A stretch of DNA of 64,000 nt from an uncultured Bacilli bacterium (GTDB lineage Bacteria > Bacillota_I > Bacilli_A > ML615J-28 > CAG-698). Positions within the stretch are counted from its first letter, which is position 1. The number at the start of each line of letters is the position of its first letter. The position numbers were made by a program, and so were the translations under genes. The notes below the pieces were generated by a model, which saw nothing but the letters and a program-made list of their open reading frames with translations, was not told the DNA's origin and searched no databases. This document shows, one piece after another, positions 1 to 7,147 of this stretch. Where the stretch lies: positions 186,001 to 250,000 of the forward strand of contig CAKOMG010000001.1 in the NCBI GenBank assembly GCA_934096585.1, given 5' to 3'.

Positions 1-1254
1 ACCCTTAATTTCTTCATACTTTGAGTTATATAAAAGCTCATAAGTGAATGTTTTTTGGCCATTTGTATACCATCCTTTATCACTATTTCCTTCTAATTGA
101 TATAGGCCAATTCCCGTATATAAGTTCACTTTTTTATATTTTACTACATGTATCCACCAATCAACTAAATCCGCATATGGTGCAGCACTATTTTCTAGTG
201 AACCATAAAGCTGAGGAATGATGTAATCAATCCATTCATTATCTATCCATTTTTTTGTGTCCGAATATAATGGTCCATCATAATGTGAATATCCTGTACT
301 ATTAGATGCAAGTGGTGAAATTAATGTACCATTGTCATCATAAACATAATTGTTATTGTATGTCCCATTTCTGTACACGTCACTCGGAGATATGCCTAAT
401 TGTACAGCTCTATTGTTTTTAATATTGAAGTCATACATAGCATTGCTTAAATCTTCAATAAACTTATCAACCTGTAATCTTCTAAAATCTTCAATATCAT
501 TAGTATTGAACTCTTGTTTATATTTATTAAATGTTGCTTCATCATCGACATCATCAATATAAAAATAGTCATCAAAATGAATGGCATCTACATCATATTT
601 TTCCATAACTTCAAGACATACATCAATCAAATAGTTTCTAACAAAAGGACTTCCTGGATCTAAAATTGCACCATCACTACCAATTAGCACATTATTTTCA
701 CTAGATGCTGGATTTAATGGATATCCTAAAAATCTTTTTTTAATGCTTGCCATTGTTGTTTCCACACTGGAAATTCGATATGGATTCATCCAAGCATGAA
801 ATTCAATACCTCTTTTATGACATTCATTTATGAACCATTCTAAATAATCCCATTTTGTGAAATCAGCAGATTTTATAAATTCTGATTTGGGCGCTAATCT
901 TGTATCATAAAGGGCATCATTATGTGTCCTAATATGAAATAATATGGTATTAAGATTATATTTTTCCATCGTATTTAATACGCTAATTAACTCTTCTTGA
1001 AATGATTCTTTAGATGTTGTATATCCACTTATGTCACCCGCAAAAGCAGATACCCATACACCTCTAAACTCAGTTTCTTTTGTTTCATAACTTTCTAAAC
1101 GTGGAAACTTAACTTCAATATTAGTATTTTTATAAGTTAATGTTTTGCCATTTGTTTTAGTGATAGTTATGTAATCACTTGTTCCCTTTACAGGAATTAA
1201 ACTAACACATAATAAAACTATTAATACTATTAAAATTTTACTTAATTGCTTCAT
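1..1254 (-). CDS. family 10-like glycosyl hydrolase (GHL10/DUF187 type), secreted, 3' end beyond window
   Basis: The minus-strand frame opens at an ATG preceded by AAGGAAAGAAAC and stays open for 418 codons to the window edge, so the C-terminus is missing. A hydrophobic signal segment (about residues 5-20) is followed by a TIM-barrel-like domain that begins near residue 63 with FRGVWVSAFAGD. It continues with HAWMNPYRIS and with an acidic FDDYF strand where GHL10 proteins carry their catalytic acids. These landmarks are typical of the secreted family annotated as glycosyl hydrolase-like 10 or DUF187. The substrate is probably a cell-wall or other polysaccharide, but the sequence does not show which. 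Its start overlaps the end of the upstream small membrane protein gene by 17 nt, so the two are probably translationally coupled. Confidence 0.8.
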   Translation of the reverse strand, partial: MKQLSKILIVLIVLLCVSLIPVKGTSDYITITKTNGKTLTYKNTNIEVKFPRLESYETKETEFRGVWVSAFAGDISGYTTSKESFQEELISVLNTMEKYNLNTILFHIRTHNDALYDTRLAPKSEFIKSADFTKWDYLEWFINECHKRGIEFHAWMNPYRISSVETTMASIKKRFLGYPLNPASSENNVLIGSDGAILDPGSPFVRNYLIDVCLEVMEKYDVDAIHFDDYFYIDDVDDEATFNKYKQEFNTNDIEDFRRLQVDKFIEDLSNAMYDFNIKNNRAVQLGISPSDVYRNGTYNNNYVYDDNGTLISPLASNSTGYSHYDGPLYSDTKKWIDNEWIDYIIPQLYGSLENSAAPYADLVDWWIHVVKYKKVNLYTGIGLYQLEGNSDKGWYTNGQKTFTYELLYNSKYEEIKG

Positions 1255-1501
1255 GTTTCTTTCCTTTTATTATAAAAACTATGAATAAAGTAATGGCACT
1301 AGCAATAAGAATAATTCCTATTCCATTAAATATTACTTCTTTATTGCCAATCCATGTAGGTATGCAGTACATACAACCAGGAGTATTACTGCATTCTTCC
1401 ATTGCTTTTGCTTCTTCTAACTTTTTAAAAATAGAAAATGTTAAAAAGAAGATTCCGGATAATAAACTAACAACACTCATCCCAAATAAAAATTTTCTCA
1501 T
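1238..1501 (-). CDS. small two-helix membrane protein with a three-cysteine loop
   Basis: The gene encodes 87 residues from an ATG with GAAGAGG upstream; a longer in-frame start at 1552 has no better ribosome site. There are two predicted membrane helices (about residues 5-25 and 58-78). The loop between them carries Cys37, Cys43 and Cys46, the last two as CxxC, which could be a disulfide or metal site. I do not recognise the family. It sits directly upstream of, and overlaps, the glycosidase gene, suggesting an accessory membrane role with that enzyme. This is inference from position only. Confidence 0.6.
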   Translation of the reverse strand: MRKFLFGMSVVSLLSGIFFLTFSIFKKLEEAKAMEECSNTPGCMYCIPTWIGNKEVIFNGIGIILIASAITLFIVFIIKGKKHEAIK

Positions 1502-1564
1502 ATAAAACCTCTTCAAATAATTATACCATATTATTTCAAAATAATCTATCATTTTTAAACAATA

Positions 1565-1592
1565 AAGAAGAGACTTTTTAAAACCTCTTCTT
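1565..1592. terminator. intrinsic-type hairpin downstream of recX
   Basis: An eight-base inverted repeat (AAGAAGAG at 1565-1572, CTCTTCTT at 1585-1592) with a 12-nt loop lies between recX and the next gene. The T-rich tail is better on the plus strand than on the minus strand, so it may act weakly in both directions. Confidence 0.5.
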
Positions 1593-1600
1593 CATAAACT

Positions 1601-1687
1601 TTATTTTTTCTTTTTAATTTCTTTTTCAATTTCTTTTTTTAATGATCTTTCTAATTCTTTAGAATTAACTAATCTGTCTTTATCCAT
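1601..1687 (-). CDS. possible 28-residue lysine/glutamate-rich peptide
   Basis: A short frame begins at ATG with GGGTG six bases upstream, between recX and the hairpin at 1565. The product would be highly charged, with a repeating KKEIEKEIKKKK end and probably helical. It has no recognised family and may be spurious; position and ribosome site are the only support. Confidence 0.25.
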   Translation of the reverse strand: MDKDRLVNSKELERSLKKEIEKEIKKKK

Positions 1688-1725
1688 TGTCTTCACCCAA
1701 TAAATTATATTACCTTAAAAATCAA

Positions 1726-2523
1726 TTATTCTATATTTTTTAAATATTCATTTATTGTTTGATAATCATAGCCTTTATTTAACAAAGAATTAATTATATA
1801 TTGTTTTCTTTCGTAATTTGTGAATTCTTTTTTTTCCATTTTTCTAATGATTTTATCATAATCTTTTACAATTAAATCTTCACTTTTATCTTCAAATGTC
1901 CATGAACTTAAGACTCTTTCAATTACATTTCTACTAAAGCCATTTTGAATTAATTTACTTGTTAACATCAATTTATATTTTTTTAATGGATATTTTTCAT
2001 TTTTTTCTTTTGTCAATACTCTTGTTATTGCTTCTTCTTGCATTTCTTCAGTATATGACAAAAGAGCTAAATCAATAGTTTGTTCATCAACTTTTTTTTC
2101 ACTTAACTTTGCTTTAATAAACAATGGTCCTTTATTTGATCTAAAATAATAATCACAAATATTTTTTGCTAACATTTCATCATTTAAATAGCCTAATGAT
2201 CTAACCCTATGAATAATATCTTCTATTTGTTTTTCATTAAGTTTAATATTATTCTTTTTTGACTTATCATGTAAATACTTTCTTATTTCATAAATGGATT
2301 TATAACTAGATCCTAAATAGTTTAATACCTTATTAAAGTACTCATCAGTTATGGCATCTTCTAATATTTTATTCCATTCTTTTTGTTCAAATACTTTATC
2401 TTTAAAAATCATATATTTTATGATTGTATCTTCACTAAAAGTGAAACTATCAGTTAATGTGACTACTTTGTATTTTTTACTTCTTGGTTTTTTTTCTAAA
2501 CTTAAAATTTTTATTTCTTCCAT
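1726..2523 (-). CDS. recX: regulatory protein RecX
   Basis: The product is 265 residues, the usual size of Firmicute RecX. The N-terminus is a small beta domain (about 1-50), followed by repeated three-helix RecX units with the family's pattern, for example IIHRVRSLGYLNDEMLAKNI near residue 105. RecX binds the RecA filament and limits or modulates its activity in recombination and the SOS response. The ATG has AAGGAAT upstream and lies 8 nt after the prfB stop, so prfB and recX form one transcription unit. No recA is in the window. I am confident from the repeat pattern and length. Confidence 0.85.
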   Translation of the reverse strand: MEEIKILSLEKKPRSKKYKVVTLTDSFTFSEDTIIKYMIFKDKVFEQKEWNKILEDAITDEYFNKVLNYLGSSYKSIYEIRKYLHDKSKKNNIKLNEKQIEDIIHRVRSLGYLNDEMLAKNICDYYFRSNKGPLFIKAKLSEKKVDEQTIDLALLSYTEEMQEEAITRVLTKEKNEKYPLKKYKLMLTSKLIQNGFSRNVIERVLSSWTFEDKSEDLIVKDYDKIIRKMEKKEFTNYERKQYIINSLLNKGYDYQTINEYLKNIE

Positions 2524-2531
2524 TTTATTCC

Positions 2532-3635
2532 TTACATCATATTATATTTTGATTTTAAATAAGCATTAATAAAACCATTCAAATCTCCATCCATTACGCT
2601 TTCAACATTATAAACTTCATAATTAGTACGATGGTCTTTAATCATAGAATAGGGATGAAAAACATAAGATCTAATTTGGCTTCCAAAACTATTATCAGTT
2701 ATTTCACCACTAATATCTTTTAGTTTTTTTGCTTGTTCTTCCATTTCTAATTGATATAGCTTTGATTTTAATACTTGAAATGCTTTTTCACGATTTTGAA
2801 TTTGACTTCTTTCATTTTGACATGTAACAACAATACCAGTTTTTAAATGAGTAATACGTATAGCAGAATCAGTCGTATTAACATGTTGACCTCCAGCCCC
2901 ACTAGATCTATACGTATCTACACGTACATCTTCTGGATTGATTTGAATGTTAACATCTGTTTCTACTTGAGGGACTATTGTAACAGCACAAAATGAAGTG
3001 TGACGTCTAGCATTGCTATCAAATGGAGAAATGCGCACTAATCTATGTACACCTTGTTCACCTTTTAAATAGCCATAAGCATTTATTCCATGAACGATGA
3101 AACTTACACTTTTAATGCCTACTTCTTCACCTGCTTGATAATCTAATACTTCATATGTAAAATTATTTCTTTCACAATATCTTTTGTACATTCTAAAAAG
3201 CATATTGCACCAATCATTAGATTCTGTACCACCTGCTCCTGGATGCATATCAATAATAGCATCCATACTATCATATTCTTTTGATAGTAACATTTCATCT
3301 TCAAATTGACTTAATTTATCCGTTATTACTTTAATTAATTCTTCTATTTCTTTTTCTAAATCTTGTTCCTTGGACTTGTGCATTTCAAATGATAAATCAA
3401 GTTCATCAATTAAATCATTTATTTCATTGTATTTATCTATTTTACTTTTAGCAATTTTTATTTTTTTTAATACTACTTTTGATTTATCTTGATTATTCCA
3501 AAAGTCAGGAGAATCCATTAATTGTTCATTAGTTTTTAATTCTTCTTTAACTTCTTTAATATTGATTGCGGAAGCAAGCTCTTCAATTCTTTTTTTAAAG
3601 TCATTTAAAGCTTTACTAATTTCAAAATTTTCCAT
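2532..3635 (-). CDS. prfB: peptide chain release factor 2, encoded without a programmed frameshift
   Basis: Class I release factor reading UAA and UGA. Of its 367 residues, the SPF anticodon-like tripeptide (RISPFDS) and the catalytic GGQ (SGAGGQHVNTTDSA) are both present, and the C-terminal HPYSMIKDHRTN stretch matches Firmicute RF2. In most bacteria the frame is interrupted around codon 25 by an in-frame UGA needing a +1 shift. Here the frame runs unbroken from the ATG through that position, and no CTTTGA slippery site is seen. The start has a strong AAAGGAG site. recX follows after 8 nt. The promoter lies inside a direct repeat that bounds the upstream insertion. Confidence 0.95.
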   Translation of the reverse strand: MENFEISKALNDFKKRIEELASAINIKEVKEELKTNEQLMDSPDFWNNQDKSKVVLKKIKIAKSKIDKYNEINDLIDELDLSFEMHKSKEQDLEKEIEELIKVITDKLSQFEDEMLLSKEYDSMDAIIDMHPGAGGTESNDWCNMLFRMYKRYCERNNFTYEVLDYQAGEEVGIKSVSFIVHGINAYGYLKGEQGVHRLVRISPFDSNARRHTSFCAVTIVPQVETDVNIQINPEDVRVDTYRSSGAGGQHVNTTDSAIRITHLKTGIVVTCQNERSQIQNREKAFQVLKSKLYQLEMEEQAKKLKDISGEITDNSFGSQIRSYVFHPYSMIKDHRTNYEVYNVESVMDGDLNGFINAYLKSKYNMM

Positions 3636-3661
3636 AATTATCTCCTTTTTGTATATAACAT

Positions 3662-3690
3662 ATTATACCACAACTTACTACTTAATTCAA
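3662..3690 (-). promoter_or_regulatory. sigma-A type promoter of prfB-recX
   Basis: On the minus strand TTGAAT (3690-3685) and TATAAT (3667-3662) are separated by exactly 17 bp, with the prfB ATG 26 nt downstream. The elements lie inside the direct repeat. The matching positions of the other copy read TTGAAT and AATAAG, a decayed -10. Confidence 0.75.
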
Positions 3691-3696
3691 TAAATA

Positions 3697-3721
3697 AAAG
3701 AGCTAGATAATCTAACTCTTT
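3697..3721. terminator. terminator hairpin, repeat copy 1
   Basis: AAAGAG, one mismatch, TAGA, 3-nt loop, TCTA, one mismatch, CTCTTT, with T tracts on both sides. It is identical to the hairpin at 6379-6403. Here it separates the recombinase remnant from prfB. Confidence 0.65.
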
Positions 3722-3902
3722 TTTATAACAAAAGACTAACAAAAATGATAATTTATTTATCTTTTAATTATAGTATGAATTTCTACTATGTGTATCAGTA
3801 TTAATAAAACTATAAAAAACTGTCAACTATAATTACTAATTTACTTATTATCTTTTTCATTTGGTTTTCTCTCTATTCCTTTAATTATTCCCAGTTTTAC
3901 TT

Positions 3903-4309
3903 TTAAGCTAATTCAGCAGAGTAATATTCGCTTAAGCCTTCAATCATTCTTTCAAGAATAATTCCTTCAGGAGTATCTAAAATTAGTTCTGTTGCGAAAT
4001 GACTTTAATTCCATTATTTCTTAACGTTATTTTATGAATAGCACTATCATATCTGTTTCTTGAAAATCTATCCAATTTATAAACAATAACATATTGAAAT
4101 TGCTTATTATCTAAATCTTTAATCATTTTTAAAAAGTCTGGTCTATCATCACTTCTACCAGTCATTGCCCTATTAATATAAGTATTAATTATATTGAATT
4201 CCTCTTTTTGAGCATATTCGTTTATAACTCTTAATTAACCTTCGATAGATTGTTCACTTTTTACACTTGAAGAATATCTTGCATAAATAACAGTATTTTT
4301 AATATTTTA
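3903..4309 (-). pseudogene. serine recombinase (resolvase-domain) pseudogene
   Basis: Three reading frames must be joined to recover a resolvase catalytic domain. The first is KNTVIYARYSSS (with the nucleophile region, near 4300), ending in a stop after SEQSIEG. The next is RVINEYAQKEEF followed by MTGRSDDRPDF and YVIVYKLDRFSRNRYDSA (4165-3986). The last, shifted again, is DTPEGIILERMIEGLSEYYSAELA, stopping at 3903. These are the standard landmarks of large serine recombinases of mobile elements. The long C-terminal DNA-binding part is missing and at least two frameshifts and one nonsense codon are present, so the gene is dead. It lies inside the region bounded by the 66-bp direct repeat and is presumably what remains of the element's integrase. 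Confidence 0.85.
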
Positions 4310-4320
4310 TAGCCCCATAA

Positions 4321-4700
4321 TTAATTCTCTATATTCCTATAATACAAAATAATAAACATTACTTTTGCATATTTAACTTTTTCTTCAATAGACCACAATT
4401 TACTCTCATTTGATACATCATATTTATTAAGAATATAATCTCTTTCTTTTTTGTCAATTTTCACGATAGTAATTGAATTTAAAATTTCATGACTATCTTC
4501 TTCATTAAGATAGTTTAAAACTTTCATTAAATTATCATAATCAGTTAAATCATCTATAATTTCTTTATTTATTCTTAATTACAATATAAACATTATTAGC
4601 AGTAAGATTTTCTAAATTACCACCAAAATTAACATAAGTAATAATATCAACAACATTGTTCTATAACATTGTTTGTTTCATCTAAAGTTTCGACATTAGT
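4321..4700 (-). pseudogene. unrecognised decayed gene upstream of the recombinase remnant
   Basis: The longest open piece is 68 codons (4527-4321, beginning MKVLNYLNEEDS). A coherent upstream sequence can be read by changing frame twice, with fragments such as YVNFGGNLENLTANNVYIVI and IIDDLTDYDNL, back to about 4700. Coherent protein-like sequence across frames suggests a former coding gene rather than chance, but I do not recognise the family. From about 4701 to 4826 I see no gene or clear signal. Confidence 0.4.
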
Positions 4701-4826
4701 CTTTTTCTAATCAATTACCTATTTATTCAACAAGTAAGCTGAATATCCCAGTTAAAAAAATCTAGTGAAATCGCTTTGTGATGCAAAGTGATGCATGCCT
4801 TAACCTGTTTACAAAAAGTCTTATTT

Positions 4827-6221
4827 TTATTCAATCACTTTCCAATAACCTGTCTTATTAGAACCAACACGTTCAATATATCCTAGTTTTTTTAATGTGG
4901 ATATAATATTATCTATTGATGTTTTACTAAGTTCACATACTAATATTAATTGTTGTTTCGTAATATTAGGATTATTTCTAATTTCAGCCAACACTTTAAT
5001 TTGTGAGTTATTTAAATATTTATTACCCACTTTATTACCCATTTTATTACCCACTCTATTAATATTTTCTTGAGCTCTTTTTAATGGGATTGTAACTATT
5101 AAATTGTTATCAGTTACTTCAATAGCTTCTTTTCCATATACACTAACAATTTTTGGTATTCCTCGTCCAGTCTTTTCACTTATATGCAACTGTAAAAATA
5201 ATTCTGATAGTTTATCGTTTATAGGTATAGAATGCCCTTTATAAAAACCATCTAAAGTTTGAAGAGGAGAAAGTGTTCCTCTTGAAAGAATTTCAATTCT
5301 ATCAGAATAAAAAGTAATCATTGGTTCATTTAAATTAGTCCATTCATTATGAAGAAAAGCATTAATAACTGCTTCTCTATAAACATCGAAATCAAACAAT
5401 GGAATCTCCTTTCTTTCCATTATTCTTTCTTTTTCATCAGCTTGTGGAATGTTTAATATTTCACCATAATTTAAGACTTCATATAAAGAATATAATAAAC
5501 ACTTATATCCAAATTCTTTTACAGAATAAAGTTTACTTGCTTTTGTCTTTCCTTCAAATATTGCAACTCTAATTGGCACATATGAATTATCAGAAAGAAG
5601 TTGAGCCATAATATTGTACTTTCCTTCATTAGTTAACAAGTGTAAATTTGTTTTAAAATTACTGTGATTTAGTTCTATTCCTTTAGTACTATAATAAGTA
5701 ATAAGTTGATTAAATGTTAAGTCTTGATATTCAGATACTGTATTATTTATTGTAGGCAATCCAAATGTTAATATTGAAAATAAACGTGCTTCTCTTTCAG
5801 GATATTTTCTTAAAGATTCTTTACTTGAGCCAATTCTAATATAGCGAACATCATTAAAAGCAGTCGGTACAATTTTTGCAGAAGGAATAATTAAAACTAC
5901 AATTTTTTTATTTTCAATATATGTTTCTACAAACTCAAAAGAAATGCTTGGATTTAATTTTCTTGCTAAATAATGCTTAAAAGGTTCATTATTAATTGCT
6001 TTGTCATAATCAATATTAGTTCCTACTATTTTATGAGTTTTATCATTTACTCCCCATATTAAGTAAGCATTTTTTCGCCCTAAAACAGCCGCACTATTAG
6101 ATAACGCGGAAATATATTCACCAATTTGATCAATTATGAAAAAATTTTCTTTAAACTCAAACCACTCACGTTCGTCACCATATGAAAGGCATTCATTTAT
6201 TACATTATTAATATTTATCAT
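4827..6221 (-). CDS. AlbA_2 (Schlafen-type) / HATPase-like putative transcriptional regulator
   Basis: The product is 464 residues from the ATG at 6221, preferred over an in-frame GTG at 6233 because AAGGTGGGT sits six to seven bases before it. The N-terminal 130 residues look like the AlbA_2 putative nucleic-acid-binding domain (EWFEFKENF, then AAVLGRKNAYLIWGVND). The middle to C-terminal part resembles HATPase_c_4 regulators (YREAVINAFLHNEW, then EKTGRGIPKI). A winged helix-turn-helix ends the protein (TKQQLILVCELSKTSIDNII). A short in-protein repeat, GNKMGNKVGNK, links the last two parts. Such proteins are often accessory regulators in mobile or defence-related islands; the true function is not known. 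It is the only intact gene inside the repeat-bounded insertion. Confidence 0.8.
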   Translation of the reverse strand: MININNVINECLSYGDEREWFEFKENFFIIDQIGEYISALSNSAAVLGRKNAYLIWGVNDKTHKIVGTNIDYDKAINNEPFKHYLARKLNPSISFEFVETYIENKKIVVLIIPSAKIVPTAFNDVRYIRIGSSKESLRKYPEREARLFSILTFGLPTINNTVSEYQDLTFNQLITYYSTKGIELNHSNFKTNLHLLTNEGKYNIMAQLLSDNSYVPIRVAIFEGKTKASKLYSVKEFGYKCLLYSLYEVLNYGEILNIPQADEKERIMERKEIPLFDFDVYREAVINAFLHNEWTNLNEPMITFYSDRIEILSRGTLSPLQTLDGFYKGHSIPINDKLSELFLQLHISEKTGRGIPKIVSVYGKEAIEVTDNNLIVTIPLKRAQENINRVGNKMGNKVGNKYLNNSQIKVLAEIRNNPNITKQQLILVCELSKTSIDNIISTLKKLGYIERVGSNKTGYWKVIE

Positions 6222-6247
6222 TTTAATACCCACCTTTTGCTAATTTA

Positions 6248-6276
6248 ATTATACCATAATATGGGTAATAAATCAA
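6248..6276 (-). promoter_or_regulatory. promoter of the AlbA_2 gene with a flanking inverted repeat
   Basis: Minus-strand TTGATT (6276-6271) and TATAAT (6253-6248) are 17 bp apart. TTATTACCCA overlaps the spacer and TGGGTATTAA lies near the ribosome site, forming a 9/10 inverted repeat around the -10. It could be an operator for the gene's own winged helix; this is inference. Confidence 0.5.
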
Positions 6277-6342
6277 TTGATTTGCTTATAATATTTTTTT
6301 CAATAGTGCCCTATATATGTATTATCATACACGAATTTTGGG

Positions 6343-6408
6343 TCTTATTCCATAACTCACTACTTAATTCAATAAATAAAAGAGCTAGATAATCTAACTC
6401 TTTTTTAT
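6343..6408. repeat. direct repeat copy 2 (with 3661-3726)
   Basis: This copy overlaps the last codons of the methyltransferase gene (stop TAG at 6396-6394) and contains its terminator hairpin. The downstream -10 equivalent is degenerate (AATAAG), so this copy appears to keep the terminator role but not the promoter role. Confidence 0.9.
6379..6403 (-). terminator. terminator of the secA-methyltransferase unit, repeat copy 2
   Basis: The hairpin AAAGAG-TAGA / TCTA-CTCTTT with T tracts overlaps the stop codon of the methyltransferase gene. It is identical to the hairpin ahead of prfB. Confidence 0.7.
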
Positions 6409-7146
6409 TGCTCTAATTACACAGAATGTTGGGATATTCAATTCATGTAATCTTCCATAACCATTTGTATCTTCATAAAAATCAGTTATAGTAAATCCAC
6501 ATTTTAATATACCACCTATAATCTCTTCATAACTATGAGAAAACTGGATTCCATCATCTTCCTCTTCTAATTTTTTATATAATACTTTATCTTTTAAAGG
6601 ATTAAATGGAAGTTTATTTTCTATACTGTTTTCATCAAAGGTGATAAAGTTTATACCATTATCATAACCGCCCAATAAGATACCATCATTTTTTAATACT
6701 CGATAACACTCTTTAAACAATGGTAACATTTCTTCAATGTAACAATTAGAAACAGGTGCAAAAATCAAATCGAATGATGCATCAGTAAATGGAAGTGGTT
6801 TTGTCATATCATGTTTAACTATTTCAATATTATAGCCTTCCCTTTTACTTACCATTTCTTCACTTTCGAGTTGCAAAGATGAATAATCTAAAACCGTACA
6901 TTTAGCACCTAAAGCACTAAAAATTGGCATCTGTTGGGCCCCACCACACGCAAGGCCCAAAATACGAAGACCTTCAAGTGAGGTTGGAAAATAAGATTTA
7001 GGAACAGGCTTTGTTGGGGTAAGGAGTACTTTCCAATTACCTTTTTTTGCCTCCATATATTCTTCATGAGAAATTGGTTGTCCCCATTCCCATCCTTCCT
7101 TAACCCATCTATCAATTGTTTTAGAATTAATATCTGTATAGTTCAT
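6394..7146 (-). CDS. class I SAM-dependent methyltransferase
   Basis: The product is 250 residues. The glycine-rich SAM site is visible as RILGLACGGAQQMP near residue 60, with the acidic end of strand 2 at VLDYSS and the motif IV region at FDLIFAPVSNCYIEE. A C-terminal cap with aromatic residues follows. This resembles the YcgJ/UbiE-like small-molecule methyltransferases, but the substrate cannot be told. The ATG lies 1 nt after the secA stop, so it is co-transcribed with secA and ends in the repeat-borne terminator. This gene is not part of the classical secA-prfB neighbourhood. Confidence 0.8.
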   Translation of the reverse strand: MNYTDINSKTIDRWVKEGWEWGQPISHEEYMEAKKGNWKVLLTPTKPVPKSYFPTSLEGLRILGLACGGAQQMPIFSALGAKCTVLDYSSLQLESEEMVSKREGYNIEIVKHDMTKPLPFTDASFDLIFAPVSNCYIEEMLPLFKECYRVLKNDGILLGGYDNGINFITFDENSIENKLPFNPLKDKVLYKKLEEEDDGIQFSHSYEEIIGGILKCGFTITDFYEDTNGYGRLHELNIPTFCVIRAIKKS

Positions 7147-7147
7147 T

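Larger units (their letters stand above)
3661..3726. repeat. direct repeat copy 1 (with 6343-6408), 62 of 66 positions identical
   Basis: This 66-bp block recurs 2,682 bp away at 6343-6408. Bases 3677-3726 match 6359-6408 perfectly, and the four mismatches all fall in 3661-3676. Read on the minus strand the block holds a hairpin terminator (3697-3721) followed by a -35 TTGAAT. In this copy a good -10 TATAAT drives prfB. Confidence 0.9.

Noticed and set aside
2532..3635. Search for a hidden upstream exon-like piece of prfB requiring a frameshift
   Set aside because: The frame is complete from a well-placed ATG with AAAGGAG and the N-terminus aligns with RF2, so no shift is needed.
5019..5061. 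Repeated GGGTAATAAA units in the AlbA_2 gene as a DNA repeat element
   Set aside because: They encode the GNKxGNK linker in frame, a pattern common in this protein family, and need no separate explanation.
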